From: Bacillota bacterium
GTDB lineage: Bacteria > Bacillota > Sulfobacillia > Sulfobacillales > Sulfobacillaceae
Reading direction: 5' to 3'
Assembly: GCA_021821465.1 (NCBI GenBank)
Contig: JAKACM010000040.1
Location: forward strand, 1 to 37,535
Length of the DNA: 37,535 bases
The notes below the pieces were generated by a model, which searched no databases, was not told the origin of the DNA, and worked only from the letters and a program-made list of their open reading frames with translations. Positions 1 through 8,976 of this stretch are shown in pieces (positions within the stretch are counted from its first letter, which is position 1; every line of letters starts with the position of its first letter). Both the position numbers and the translations under genes were made by a program.

Positions 1-35
1 GCTCCTGCTGTGAAGTATCAGCCATTCTGAACATC

Positions 36-77
36 GACCCTTTCGCGAATAAGATAGTTACCTATTCGCGATGGGTC
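36..77. repeat. Imperfect inverted repeat, about 15-bp arms
   Basis: Perfect 9-bp arms TCGCGAATA (43-51) and TATTCGCGA (63-71) are extended outward, after one or two unpaired bases, by GACCC (36-40) and GGGTC (73-77). The loop is 11 nt. No run of T follows on either strand, so it is not a typical intrinsic terminator. It may be a protein binding or recombination site, or a terminator lacking a U-tract for something left of the window. Function is not established. Confidence 0.5.
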
Positions 78-248
78 CACCATTTTCCTTTACAGAATGG
101 GAATTAATTTCGTCCTGCCTCCTTAGTTTTCGATGATGAATCAGCTCCTTTCAGTTCAAGTTTTTTAATGACGAATTTTTTAGACCGGTTTAGGATGCTG
201 CCAGTTCCCCGTACTGCGCAGCATCCCGTTCTTTTGACCTTGCCCCGG

Positions 249-488
249 TCAGGCGAGGGGTTCGCCCGTCTCGCCATGTCCGAAGATCCGATATATTTCG
301 GTTATCGGAATCCGTTTCGCTATCGTACCCGGAATTTTTACGTCTGCCACGTCGCCGCGCTCGATCATTCTCCGTACCGTTATGCCCGATATTCCAAGAA
401 TCTGAGCGAATTGAGCGACCGTTAGCAGTGCCGGATGAGAGAGCCCAGTGATTTCGGTGATCGTTTTGTTGAGCATGTCTGTCGTCAT
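249..488 (-). CDS. Excisionase-family helix-turn-helix DNA-binding protein
   Basis: A small 79-residue protein. Residues about 23-69 have the pattern of the MerR-like/HTH_17 'excisionase family' fold: a TVAQFAQILGIS helix-turn-helix, then VRRMIERGDV, then a basic strand and a short C-terminal helix. Such proteins bind DNA as excisionases of integrative elements or as small repressors. The ATG at 488 follows an AGGTGA ribosome site at normal spacing; a second ATG lies five codons in. Just upstream (plus-strand 488-583) are four TGGTCTT/A heptamers that could be its operator. No integrase is adjacent, so an excisionase role is only possible. Either side looks accessory compared with the conserved genes further in. 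Confidence 0.65.
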   Translation of the reverse strand: MTTDMLNKTITEITGLSHPALLTVAQFAQILGISGITVRRMIERGDVADVKIPGTIAKRIPITEIYRIFGHGETGEPLA

Positions 489-583
489 GGTCTTTTTTCA
501 CCTCCCTTGACCATGGCTGTCATTGGTCTTCCACTTTATTCTATGCGACCCAGAAATTAAAGTCAATGGTCTATCCTGGTCTT
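488..583. repeat. Four direct heptamer repeats TGGTCTT/A in a promoter gap
   Basis: TGGTCTT occurs at 488-494, 524-530 and 577-583, and TGGTCTA at 567-573. All have the same orientation and lie within or just upstream of the start of the excisionase-like gene. The rest of the 489-741 gap is AT-rich and holds no gene I can support. An iterated operator for one of the two flanking HTH proteins is the simplest reading, but that is inference. Confidence 0.45.
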
Positions 584-689
584 TTGTGCTAAAATTTATC
601 ATGCCGTTATCAAAGCCAGGTATAAGTCATCCTCGAACCGCTCGTGGAAGACGCGATTAAGGTCAACATATAGAGAATTCTGTCTGATG

Positions 690-705
690 CTATACCGTCG
701 TATAG
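690..705. promoter_or_regulatory. Candidate operator: CTATAC-N4-GTATAG inverted repeat
   Basis: A perfect 6-bp inverted repeat lies 37-52 bp before the ATG of the XRE-type regulator gene, where its promoter should be; TATA-like elements are part of the repeat itself. Autoregulation by the XRE protein is plausible, as HTH_3 proteins commonly bind such short palindromes. This is not demonstrated by the sequence. Confidence 0.4.
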
Positions 706-741
706 AGTAGTACAAAATCTTTTTTCAAGGGAGTTGACACC

Positions 742-1488
742 ATGGAAGAGGAAGGAAAGCTACCTCCTCCGTCTCATGCCAAAGCCACGCCGCAAAAGGC
801 CGCGGTTATCGCTGCGCCGTTAGGCAAGATTTTATCCCTGCTGCGGTTGGGGCGCGGCCTGAGTCGAGAACAGTTATCGTTAGAATTAGATTTGAACGCC
901 AGCCACATCGCCCGGCTTGAACGGGGCGATCGCCAACCGTCCCCAAAAACCCTGTCAAACTGGTTAACCGCCTGCCCCGTGCCGATTCTGCCGATCTCCG
1001 CGCTAATGGCGGATTTACCGCCCTGGCCTACCGAGGTGGAACGTACTTCAGCCGAAAGGGATTGGATCCTCGTCCATCTGTGCATTCCCGATGGGAGCGA
1101 AGCGCCCGCCTGGGCTGAGGTCGCCGCTCACGCTCTCCATTGGTCCACACCCGATATTTTGGTCCGCACCATTCATCAGTCCCCGGACTTTTTAGGAAGC
1201 CTGTTATGGTTAAACGTGCGGGCCGGCCGCTATCACCGCCTCGCGGCCACGGAATCTATGACGGCCGAATCGTTGTACCAACATGGTGTATTGAACACTA
1301 CGAGGATCCGATCAGAGTGGTTTCAGCCGTTATGGGATACACTCATGGCAGTACCGGTGGATGCGACGCCATCGAAGCCGGCGGATATCTTGTGGGATCG
1401 TCTGGCCCAACTCTGGCCTGTTCTGCCATTCCCTGCCCGCCAGGGGTTGGTTGCCGCCGCCGAAGCGTGGAGCAAACACGGCCTGTAA
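742..1488 (+). CDS. XRE-family transcriptional regulator with unrecognised C-terminal domain
   Basis: A 248-residue protein. Residues about 27-78 form a Cro/CI-type helix-turn-helix; LSREQLSLELDLNASHIARLE, followed by RGDRQPSPKTL, is diagnostic for the HTH_3 family. Residues about 90-248 are rich in Trp, Pro and Leu; I do not recognise a peptidase, MmyB or cupin module there. The ATG at 742 has an AAGGGAG ribosome site 8 nt upstream. The gene is on the plus strand, opposite to almost everything else left of the origin, so it runs against the leftward fork. Together with the excisionase-like gene and nearby repeats, this suggests an inserted or decayed element. A regulatory role is likely; the target is unknown. 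Confidence 0.75.
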   Translation: MEEEGKLPPPSHAKATPQKAAVIAAPLGKILSLLRLGRGLSREQLSLELDLNASHIARLERGDRQPSPKTLSNWLTACPVPILPISALMADLPPWPTEVERTSAERDWILVHLCIPDGSEAPAWAEVAAHALHWSTPDILVRTIHQSPDFLGSLLWLNVRAGRYHRLAATESMTAESLYQHGVLNTTRIRSEWFQPLWDTLMAVPVDATPSKPADILWDRLAQLWPVLPFPARQGLVAAAEAWSKHGL

Positions 1489-1516
1489 GTCAACTTATGC
1501 GGCTGACGTATCGAGG

Positions 1517-1549
1517 GGTTAGGGTGAGTGGGAGTCATTCACCCTAACC
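1517..1549 (+). terminator. Strong hairpin after the XRE gene, terminator-like
   Basis: Perfect 11-bp arms GGTTAGGGTGA (1517-1527) and TCACCCTAACC (1539-1549) with an 11-nt loop lie 29 nt past the XRE stop codon. The following bases (tattatgcgc) are only weakly T-rich. It probably ends the XRE transcript but is not a textbook intrinsic terminator. Confidence 0.5.
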
Positions 1550-1642
1550 TATTATGCGCACACACGGACAGTTCGAACGTCTCCGTTGTGCCTAACTCTC
1601 GTAGCCCAGAATGGGCTGCCGGTTCTTGCGTTATCTCCGTTC

Positions 1643-1666
1643 GTGGGGATGGAAGTGGGGATGGAA
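1643..1666. repeat. Tandem duplication of a 12-mer
   Basis: GTGGGGATGGAA occurs twice head to tail (1643-1654 and 1655-1666). It lies in the 1489-1690 stretch between the XRE gene and tRNA-Thr, where I see no supportable gene. An open frame through it (from 1586) runs into the tRNA and is not credible as it stands. It could be the degraded 3' end of an element integrated near the tRNA. Confidence 0.5.
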
Positions 1667-1689
1667 GGTGTCTCAAAGATGACGAAGGC

Positions 1690-1720
1690 AATAAAAATAG
1701 CTCTGAATGTGGCTCAGAGC
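1690..1720 (-). terminator. Intrinsic terminator of tRNA-Thr
   Basis: On the minus strand, GCTCTGA and TCAGAGC pair across a 7-nt loop and are followed by TATTTTTATT. It begins 11 nt past the CCA end of tRNA-Thr, so it terminates that transcript. Confidence 0.8.
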
Positions 1721-1731
1721 TTCAAAAATTG

Positions 1732-1807
<76 letters not shown>

Positions 1808-1818
1808 GGCCGCTATTT

Positions 1819-1847
1819 ATTTTACCCGTCTTCTCCTCATTTGACAA
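1819..1847 (-). promoter_or_regulatory. Sigma-A type promoter of tRNA-Thr
   Basis: On the minus strand, -35 TTGTCA (1842-1847) and -10 TAAAAT (1819-1824) are separated by exactly 17 bp, and the tRNA begins 11 bp past the -10 box. In the rest of the 1848-2112 gap I see no gene or clear signal; the GC-rich patch around 1950-1972 is unexplained. Confidence 0.8.
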
Positions 1848-2112
1848 CCACATGATAGGGCACAGACTTCGCATTGATGATATCCTGACGGTAAATTGCC
1901 AAACAATTTATGTTCTCCATCATATGTAAGAGCGCTAGGAAATAGAGCTCGCAGCGCGCGCGAAAGAATGATAGTTCGTGTTGGTGTCATTGAGTGGCAA
2001 TACGGATAAATCTTTGCCGAACCTATCAGACCAGCCCAAATCACACTCGTAGGCAAGGGTTTTGTGAATGTTCAGAGCTTATACAATGGGTGCCGAAAAT
2101 GTTAGTACGGCC

Positions 2113-2847
2113 TTACAACCGAGCCAAATATCCCGGCTTTTTACCTGCTTCATGAGTGTATTCAGTAAGTTTTTGAGTGGTCTCCAAAGAGGCCACGCCT
2201 GTAACCGGTAATTGCATCATAATTTGGAATGTTTCCACCGATTTCTTTACTTCAGGTGAAAAAATTCCGTTGAGCGGACCCGGATACACTTTAGCCAGTT
2301 TCAAAAGACGTTGCAATTCCACGACGTCTTGCCCGATATTTCCCGTTGCCAATTCACGCCTTATCGATGTATACGGAGTCAGTCCTTTAATAATCACCGG
2401 TGTTCCTAAGCTGATCAAAGGGTAAAGCTGTTCCACATCACGATTATACATGCGAAAGCAGCCGTGCGAGGCAACCGTTCCCACCGTCCACGGCTTGTTC
2501 GTGCCATGGATACCATAAATCCCCCATGGGGCAGAAAACCGGATCCATCGAGTTCCAAAACCGTCGCCCCAAATAGCCTTTTGTGTGACCACGAAGTCAC
2601 CGCGAGGACTTGGCGTTGCCGATTTCCCCACTGCAACGGGATAAGTATGCAGGAGTTTGTCGTTTTGATAAAGGTAGAGTTTATGTTCGGGAACACTGAT
2701 AATAATCTTTGTCGACGATTTTTGCGTTGAAGCTCCAATACTACGGTGAGGCATGCTCCAAATCAACCCACCGTATAAAAGGACCAGAAGAATGCCGGTC
2801 ATAATAAGAAGCCATGGCCACCTAGGGCGGCGTTCGGTCGAACTCAT
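2113..2847 (-). CDS. L,D-transpeptidase (YkuD) with C-terminal peptidoglycan-binding domain
   Basis: A 244-residue membrane-anchored protein. Residues 11-30 are one hydrophobic segment acting as signal anchor. Residues about 46-155 are a YkuD catalytic domain with the signature GIHGT at His114 and SHGCFRM with His128 and the nucleophile Cys130. Residues about 171-228 are a peptidoglycan-binding repeat (GQDVVELQRLL, FSPEVKKSVETFQ). The family forms 3-3 crosslinks or attaches proteins to peptidoglycan outside the membrane, and in Bacillus contributes to spore or vegetative wall. The start overlaps the stop of the preceding gene by four bases (ATGA), with a GGGAGG site upstream, so the two are co-translated. 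Catalytic residues are intact. Confidence 0.9.
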   Translation of the reverse strand: MSSTERRPRWPWLLIMTGILLVLLYGGLIWSMPHRSIGASTQKSSTKIIISVPEHKLYLYQNDKLLHTYPVAVGKSATPSPRGDFVVTQKAIWGDGFGTRWIRFSAPWGIYGIHGTNKPWTVGTVASHGCFRMYNRDVEQLYPLISLGTPVIIKGLTPYTSIRRELATGNIGQDVVELQRLLKLAKVYPGPLNGIFSPEVKKSVETFQIMMQLPVTGVASLETTQKLTEYTHEAGKKPGYLARL

Positions 2848-3242
2848 GGAATATCAACCTCCCACGCCGTCCATAGCGTAAATGCCAGCCATAACGCCGC
2901 CATCACCTTTGCCGTCGGAAAATCCAAGAGCGCCCAAAGACTTTGTGCGCCGAAAATGTTTGTAAAGGTGCCGACCGGGGCTAAAGCTATGATTAAAGCG
3001 GGAAATCCGTGCATCGCCAATTTGAATCGATCCGCATGCACCTGAAATCCTTTCCTGACATATCGCACCAATCGTCCGGATTCGGCGATGCCCAGCACGA
3101 TAACCGGCCACAAAACCATCTCCCAGTTCATCCACTCCGGACGCTGATCAATGGGTAAATCACGAAAACCCCAACTCAATACGACCAGACCCCAGATCAT
3201 CAAAAATGAAGAACTCGCGATAATAATTCGTCGCACCGTCAT
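2844..3242 (-). CDS. Small membrane protein of unknown function, coupled to L,D-transpeptidase
   Basis: I do not recognise this 132-residue protein. It has about four hydrophobic stretches (near residues 4-26, 41-56, 76-96 and 102-126), a basic loop RLVRYVRKGF in the middle, and an acidic end EVDIP. The ATG at 3242 follows GAGGTGG at good spacing. Its stop overlaps the start of the L,D-transpeptidase gene, so it likely works with it at the cell envelope; that is inference from coupling. The 3243-3440 gap upstream holds a TATAAT (minus strand, near 3280-3285) that may serve as the -10 element, without a convincing -35 box. Confidence 0.7.
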   Translation of the reverse strand: MTVRRIIIASSSFLMIWGLVVLSWGFRDLPIDQRPEWMNWEMVLWPVIVLGIAESGRLVRYVRKGFQVHADRFKLAMHGFPALIIALAPVGTFTNIFGAQSLWALLDFPTAKVMAALWLAFTLWTAWEVDIP

Positions 3243-3440
3243 GACAAGCCACCTCAGTGAACCCTATGAGGGGCCATTTGAAATTATACCCAACGGATAG
3301 TAGACGGCGGAGGGAAAATACTAAGACAGGGTTTTCTGTGACCAGCCAGAGCTTACGGGTTCGAGAGGAATATTTTCGTGATTTTGCGGGTGAGATCGTG
3401 AGCTTTGCCCCTACCATACGTAACGCTCACGTCTTTGAGT

Positions 3441-4076
3441 TCACTTCTGAGGGTGCTGGCCATAATGACTAAATTGCTCCCGAATTTCCAGATGTTCTTG
3501 AGGAGTTAACACACGTGGTTTACCGATACACCGTGCTCGGTATAATAAGCGGGCCATCCACTCCACATCGAGAGCACTTTGATAAGCCGCGGCCAAGTCG
3601 GAACCCACAGCTACTAACCCGTGATTTTCCAAAAGAACCGCACGGTCAGTGGTTCCCAAGGTCTGAAGGGCATTGTGGGCCAGTTTATCGGTCCCATAGG
3701 TTGCGTAAGGAGCACATTTTACCTCATAGGCGGATAATGCCATCTGGTAATGTACCGGAACAATGGGTTCCCCCAGGGTGGCAAAGACAGTGGCATATTC
3801 GGAATGTGTATGAACAACGGCAACAATATCGGAACGATTACGGTATAACGCTAAATGAAGGGGCAGTTCAGATGAGGGACGAGCATGAGAATGCACAAGT
3901 TTCCCTGAATCTATCTCGACACCGACCACATTATCCACTGTGACGTCGTCAAATGGCACCCCTGATGGTGTAATCCACAATAAGTTCAGTTCACGCACGC
4001 TCAAATTGCCTGTCGTGCCAAAAGCCAGATTGTCTGTTATCATTCGCCGACTGTATTTAACTAGTGCGTCGATCAC
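3441..4076 (-). CDS. Class II aldolase/adducin family protein (L-fuculose-phosphate aldolase-like)
   Basis: A zinc-dependent class II aldolase of 211 residues, the usual size. Landmarks from a GTG start at 4076: the phosphate-binding GTTGNLSVR (residues 20-28), SSEL with catalytic Glu70, the metal site HTHSEYAT (His89, His91) and the third zinc ligand in ENHGL (His152). The open frame extends to 4190 but the extra residues are translated tRNA-Gly, so I chose GTG 4076, which has AGGAGGGG upstream. Members split fuculose- or rhamnulose-phosphate, or act on methylthioribulose-phosphate (MtnB dehydratase, Ald2 aldolase) or deoxypentulose-phosphate; the substrate cannot be read from sequence. It is separated from tRNA-Gly by a terminator. 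With mtnA at 34200, a role in methylthio- or deoxyribose salvage is possible. Confidence 0.85.
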   Translation of the reverse strand: MIDALVKYSRRMITDNLAFGTTGNLSVRELNLLWITPSGVPFDDVTVDNVVGVEIDSGKLVHSHARPSSELPLHLALYRNRSDIVAVVHTHSEYATVFATLGEPIVPVHYQMALSAYEVKCAPYATYGTDKLAHNALQTLGTTDRAVLLENHGLVAVGSDLAAAYQSALDVEWMARLLYRARCIGKPRVLTPQEHLEIREQFSHYGQHPQK

Positions 4077-4102
4077 CCGTGAATGTCCCCTCCTGGCTAC
4101 CA

Positions 4103-4133
4103 AAACGAAAAATAACTCGCCTCGGTAGGCGAG
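4103..4133 (-). terminator. Intrinsic terminator of tRNA-Gly
   Basis: On the minus strand CTCGCCT and AGGCGAG (+ strand 4127-4133 and 4116-4122) pair over a 4-nt loop, then TTATTTTTCGTTTT follows. It lies between the tRNA 3' end and the class II aldolase start, so the aldolase either uses its own promoter, which I could not identify, or depends on read-through. Confidence 0.8.
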
Positions 4134-4137
4134 ATAC

Positions 4138-4213
4138 TGGAGCGGAAGACGGGATTCGAACCCGCGACCTTCGGCTTGGGAAGCCGACATTCTACCAACT
4201 GAACTACTTCCGC
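4138..4213 (-). tRNA. tRNA-Gly (anticodon CCC)
   Basis: A 76-nt cloverleaf with encoded CCA. Acceptor GCGGAAG pairs with CTTCCGC, and the TΨC arm is GCGGGTTCGAATCCCGT. The anticodon stem TCGGC/GCCGA encloses TTCCCAA, so the anticodon is CCC, reading GGG. A promoter lies directly upstream and a terminator directly downstream. Confidence 0.95.
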
Positions 4214-4223
4214 AACTATTGTA

Positions 4224-4252
4224 AGAATATCACGTTCCTCGCCATCGTGCAA
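4224..4252 (-). promoter_or_regulatory. Sigma-A type promoter of tRNA-Gly
   Basis: Minus strand: -35 TTGCAC (4247-4252), 17-bp spacer, -10 TATTCT (4224-4229). The tRNA begins about 10 bp after the -10 element. Confidence 0.7.
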
Positions 4253-4356
4253 TTGCTGACATAATGTAATGCTCCCAAATCTGTTTGGCTAAAGGTGATA
4301 CGGACTGGCGATCCGGCGTTAACACTTACTCGGTTCGGTGTAATAGATATCTCCCA

Positions 4357-4391
4357 AAAGAAAAAGGGCGCCGATTATAATGGGTGCCCTT
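4357..4391 (-). terminator. Intrinsic terminator of the purA transcript
   Basis: Minus strand: AAGGGCACC and GGCGCCCTT (one mismatch) enclose a 10-nt loop and are followed by TTTTCTTTT. It starts about 30 nt past the purA stop and closes the yybS-rplI-lonC-dnaB-purA run of genes. Confidence 0.85.
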
Positions 4392-4420
4392 GGGGAGATT
4401 CTATCTTTATTCGATGCGGC

Positions 4421-5719
<1,299 letters not shown>

Positions 5720-5742
5720 CTAACTAAAAATGCACCAGGCCG

Positions 5743-7071
5743 CTACACTTCTACCGACGCAGTGTTATAGAATTTGCCAATGTCTTTCTTGAATAACAGG
5801 TTAATGGTGCCCGTCGGTCCATTACGCTGTTTTGCCACGATTAGTTCCGTGACATCCGGATTCGCAGCGTCCTTCGTATAATAGTCTTCCCGGTATAGAA
5901 AAGCGACAATGTCCGCGTCCTGCTCAATGGCTCCCGACTCTCTTAAATCGGAAAGCATTGGACGTTTCTCCTGACGGCTTTCTACAGCCCGGGAAAGCTG
6001 TGACAATGCCATTACCGGAATATCCAACTCCCGAGCCAATGCCTTTAGGGAACGAGATATGTCTGAGATCTCCTGTTGCCGGTTTTCGGCGCGTCGCCCC
6101 GACATAAGTTGCATATAATCTATTATGACTAACCCTATATTATGCTGCACCTTCATTTGACGCGCCTTGGCCCGCAATTCCAAGGCGGAAATTCCCGGAG
6201 TATCATCAATGTAAACCTGCGCTTCTCCCAAGCGTCCCAATGCCCGGCTCACAATTCCCCACATATTGTCATCGATCTCCCCGGTGCGGAGTCGTTGTGC
6301 CGACAATTCAGATTCAACGCTTAGCAATCGTAAGGCTAATTGTTCCCGCGACATTTCCAAACTGAAGATAGCCACAGGGACGTGATCATGCATTGCCACA
6401 TTACGTGCGACATTCAGACAAAGCATTGTCTTGCCCATGGACGGACGAGCGGCAACGATGATGAGATCAGACTTCTGCAGACCTGCTGTCATCCTGTCTA
6501 AATCGTGGAACCCGGTCGGGAGTCCGACGATTTTGCCTTTGTGGGCATAGAGATATTCCAGACGGGTAAATGTTTCTAAGAGGACCTGGTGCAAACTAAC
6601 GTAGTCCCGCTGCCCTGCTTGGGCCAGAGAAAAGAGATCCTTCTGTGCCCGGTCGACCAGATCTTGTGCAGAAAGCTCGCTTTGATAGGCCTCCGATATC
6701 AATTTTGTCGATACCGATATGATTCTGCGCATCAGTGAAGCTTCTTTAACGATCCTCGCATAATATTCGATATGAGCGGCGGTCGGAACGGCTGAAGCCA
6801 GTTCCATCAAATAGGGTAGCCCTCCAACCGGCTCCAAATGACCGGTTTGCCGCAACTGTTCCCCAACCACCACAACATCCAAGGGTTTCGCTTGGTTAAA
6901 GAGACTGGTGCAAGCCTCAAAAACCTGCCGATGGGGCTCATGATAAAAGTCCGCGGACTGTAAGATTTCCACACCTTTGGCTACGGCCTCTGGATGGATC
7001 AGCATCGATCCCAGTACCGAAATTTCGGCATCGGCATTATGCGGGGGTGTGCGAACAGGATCAGTACTCAC
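5743..7071 (-). CDS. dnaB: Replicative DNA helicase DnaB (DnaC in Bacillus nomenclature)
   Basis: Hexameric 5'-3' helicase that unwinds DNA at the fork. Of 442 residues, about 8-110 form the N-terminal DnaB domain that binds primase, and about 180-440 the RecA-like ATPase. The Walker A is ARPSMGKT (about 208-215) and the Walker B VIIDYMQLM, followed by the QEISDISRSLKALARELDIPV arginine-finger region typical of DnaB. The start is GTG and overlaps the lonC stop by four bases (GTGA), so translation is coupled. No dnaC/dnaI-type loader gene is in the window; a DciA-like candidate loader lies at 26851. Length and motifs are normal; no intein. Confidence 0.97.
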   Translation of the reverse strand: MSTDPVRTPPHNADAEISVLGSMLIHPEAVAKGVEILQSADFYHEPHRQVFEACTSLFNQAKPLDVVVVGEQLRQTGHLEPVGGLPYLMELASAVPTAAHIEYYARIVKEASLMRRIISVSTKLISEAYQSELSAQDLVDRAQKDLFSLAQAGQRDYVSLHQVLLETFTRLEYLYAHKGKIVGLPTGFHDLDRMTAGLQKSDLIIVAARPSMGKTMLCLNVARNVAMHDHVPVAIFSLEMSREQLALRLLSVESELSAQRLRTGEIDDNMWGIVSRALGRLGEAQVYIDDTPGISALELRAKARQMKVQHNIGLVIIDYMQLMSGRRAENRQQEISDISRSLKALARELDIPVMALSQLSRAVESRQEKRPMLSDLRESGAIEQDADIVAFLYREDYYTKDAANPDVTELIVAKQRNGPTGTINLLFKKDIGKFYNTASVEV

Positions 7072-8951
7072 GCCAGCACCTCGGGTAAAATCTCTTCAAC
7101 CGTATTGACAAACACAATCTTCATATCACCGATACCGGGAGGCACGTCCCCCGCGTTATCCTTAGGCACTAATACCGTGGTAAGTCCTTGCTGTCTCGCC
7201 CCAAAAATTTTCTCGGGAATACCGCCAACAGGTTTAACCCGGCCTGATAACGACAATTCTCCGGTTAATGCGACCGTTGGACGCAATGGAATCTCCGTCA
7301 AGGCACTGTAAATAGCTGTAAAGATCGCGACTCCGGCCGAGGGACCATCGATATTGCCACCACCGATTACGTTGACATGAACATCATATTGGCTCAAGTC
7401 CCTTCCCGTCAATTTCCGTAGAACCGTAGCCGCATTAAAAACCGAATCTTTGGCCATTGAACCCGCCGTATCATTGAACTTCCAGCGGCCTTCGGCACCC
7501 TTTTCACGGGGAAACACAGTCGCTTCAATTTCTAATACCAATCCTTGAAAACCGGCAACCGCCAATCCCAACGCACGGCCTATCACCGGTTCTTGGGAAA
7601 TGGAAGGCCGCACCGGAACAAGACGGGATCTACTAATAACATCTTTCATAACCTCTGCACCAATAACCTGGGGCCGGTCATTGGTGCGCAGATAGGCCAC
7701 TGAGAAGGCATCGGCCAAAAGAGCCACCGCCTTACGTCCTTCAAGGGTGTAAGCCCCGATAAGTCGAGCCGCATCGGATGTGGTGCTCACCTGTAATCGT
7801 TCTGCCGCTTGCGTCACGATTTTACCGATATCATCCGGGGTCAGCGGATCGAAATAAATTTCGGCACAACGAGAACGCAGAGCCGGCGAAATATCTTCCG
7901 GACTTCTTGTTGTCGCCCCAATCAAGATGAAATCCGCCGGAGCTCCTTCCGCGAACAATTTGTGAACATATTTGGGAACATTGATATCCGTAGCATCGTA
8001 ATAGGGAGAGTCAAAATAGACGCGTTTGTCCTCAAGCACTTTCAAGAGTTTGTTTTGGAGGATTGGGTCCATCTCTCCGATCTCATCGATAAAAAGAACT
8101 CCTCCGTGGGCATCGGTAACCAACCCTGTTTTGGGCTCAGGAATTCCGCTCTCGGCCAAGTCTCTTCTGGCTCCTTGGTATATGGGATCATGAACTGACC
8201 CTAAAAGGGGGTTGGTAATTTCGCGAGGATCCCATCTGAGTGTTGTTCCGTCAGCTTCGACAAAAGGCGATTCTTCCACAAAGGGACTTTGGGTGATATT
8301 CCGGGCGACCTGCAAGACCAGCCGCGCCACGGTAGTCTTGCCCACACCAGGTGGCCCATATAACAAAACATGTTGGGGATATGGCGACGCCAGTTTGGCC
8401 AAGAGGCTGTCTACAGCGTCTTCTTGCCCTATTACTTCGTCCAATTTTTCCGGCCTCATAACTTCCAAAGCCGACTGAGTTAAGCCGCCTTGGTCCAATT
8501 TGACTAATTGGGCAAATTTCTTTAGCGTCTCTGGTGTTTCCGGTCCGCTGTCTTCTTTGAGTATTTGGTTCCGAATATCGCGCACGTAATCCTCGTGACG
8601 TTCTTGCATTTTCTCGGCGATCCGTTTTTCCAGTTCGTCTTCAAGGGTGCGGCGCGCCAAAATATCCGCAAGCTCGTCCTCAAGGGCATCTAATAAGGGG
8701 CCGACTTCTTTCGTGCTAGGAATGTCATTCAATGACGGGTCCTCTCTCACCAATTTTGCCAATGCCAAGGTTCTGAGTCCCAGATCATCGGATCGCAGAT
8801 ATTTTAGGGCTTGAAGTTTTCCTGCACGCAAAATCAAACGCTCAGGGCCGTAAATCTGCATGAGAATTTCATGCAGGGCAGCCACTCGGCGTTTCAAAGT
8901 ATTAGCTTGCCTGCGTGTTTTGGGTTCTGTTTTTTTTACGTTATCTGCCAT
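7068..8951 (-). CDS. lonC: Spore-type ATP-dependent protease, Lon family (LonC)
   Basis: A 627-residue Lon-family protease whose single-chain ATPase and Ser-Lys protease lack the usual Lon N-domain; instead residues 20-150 are helical and charged. Walker A is YGPPGVGKTT (about 198-207), Walker B LFIDEIGEMD, and the protease domain has GPSAG with Ser538 and Lys581, 43 residues apart as in Lon. The KRRVAALHEILMQIYG... and RAGKLQALKYLRSDDL segments resemble the family restricted largely to endospore formers (spore_lon_C); this assignment is from memory of the family. The frame is open up to 9179 inside rplI, but ATG 8951 has AGGAGGGTGAAT directly before it and is the evident start. It is coupled to dnaB downstream. 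Substrates are unknown. Confidence 0.88.
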   Translation of the reverse strand: MADNVKKTEPKTRRQANTLKRRVAALHEILMQIYGPERLILRAGKLQALKYLRSDDLGLRTLALAKLVREDPSLNDIPSTKEVGPLLDALEDELADILARRTLEDELEKRIAEKMQERHEDYVRDIRNQILKEDSGPETPETLKKFAQLVKLDQGGLTQSALEVMRPEKLDEVIGQEDAVDSLLAKLASPYPQHVLLYGPPGVGKTTVARLVLQVARNITQSPFVEESPFVEADGTTLRWDPREITNPLLGSVHDPIYQGARRDLAESGIPEPKTGLVTDAHGGVLFIDEIGEMDPILQNKLLKVLEDKRVYFDSPYYDATDINVPKYVHKLFAEGAPADFILIGATTRSPEDISPALRSRCAEIYFDPLTPDDIGKIVTQAAERLQVSTTSDAARLIGAYTLEGRKAVALLADAFSVAYLRTNDRPQVIGAEVMKDVISRSRLVPVRPSISQEPVIGRALGLAVAGFQGLVLEIEATVFPREKGAEGRWKFNDTAGSMAKDSVFNAATVLRKLTGRDLSQYDVHVNVIGGGNIDGPSAGVAIFTAIYSALTEIPLRPTVALTGELSLSGRVKPVGGIPEKIFGARQQGLTTVLVPKDNAGDVPPGIGDMKIVFVNTVEEILPEVLA

Positions 8952-8976
8952 ATTCACCCTCCTAGCCCGTTGCCGT

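Noticed and set aside
168..425. Plus-strand frame opposite the excisionase-like gene
   Set aside because: Shadow of the real HTH gene on the other strand; no ribosome site and no recognisable motif.
4077..4190. N-terminal extension of the class II aldolase
   Set aside because: The extra residues are translated tRNA-Gly and its terminator; GTG 4076 has a ribosome site and gives the family length.
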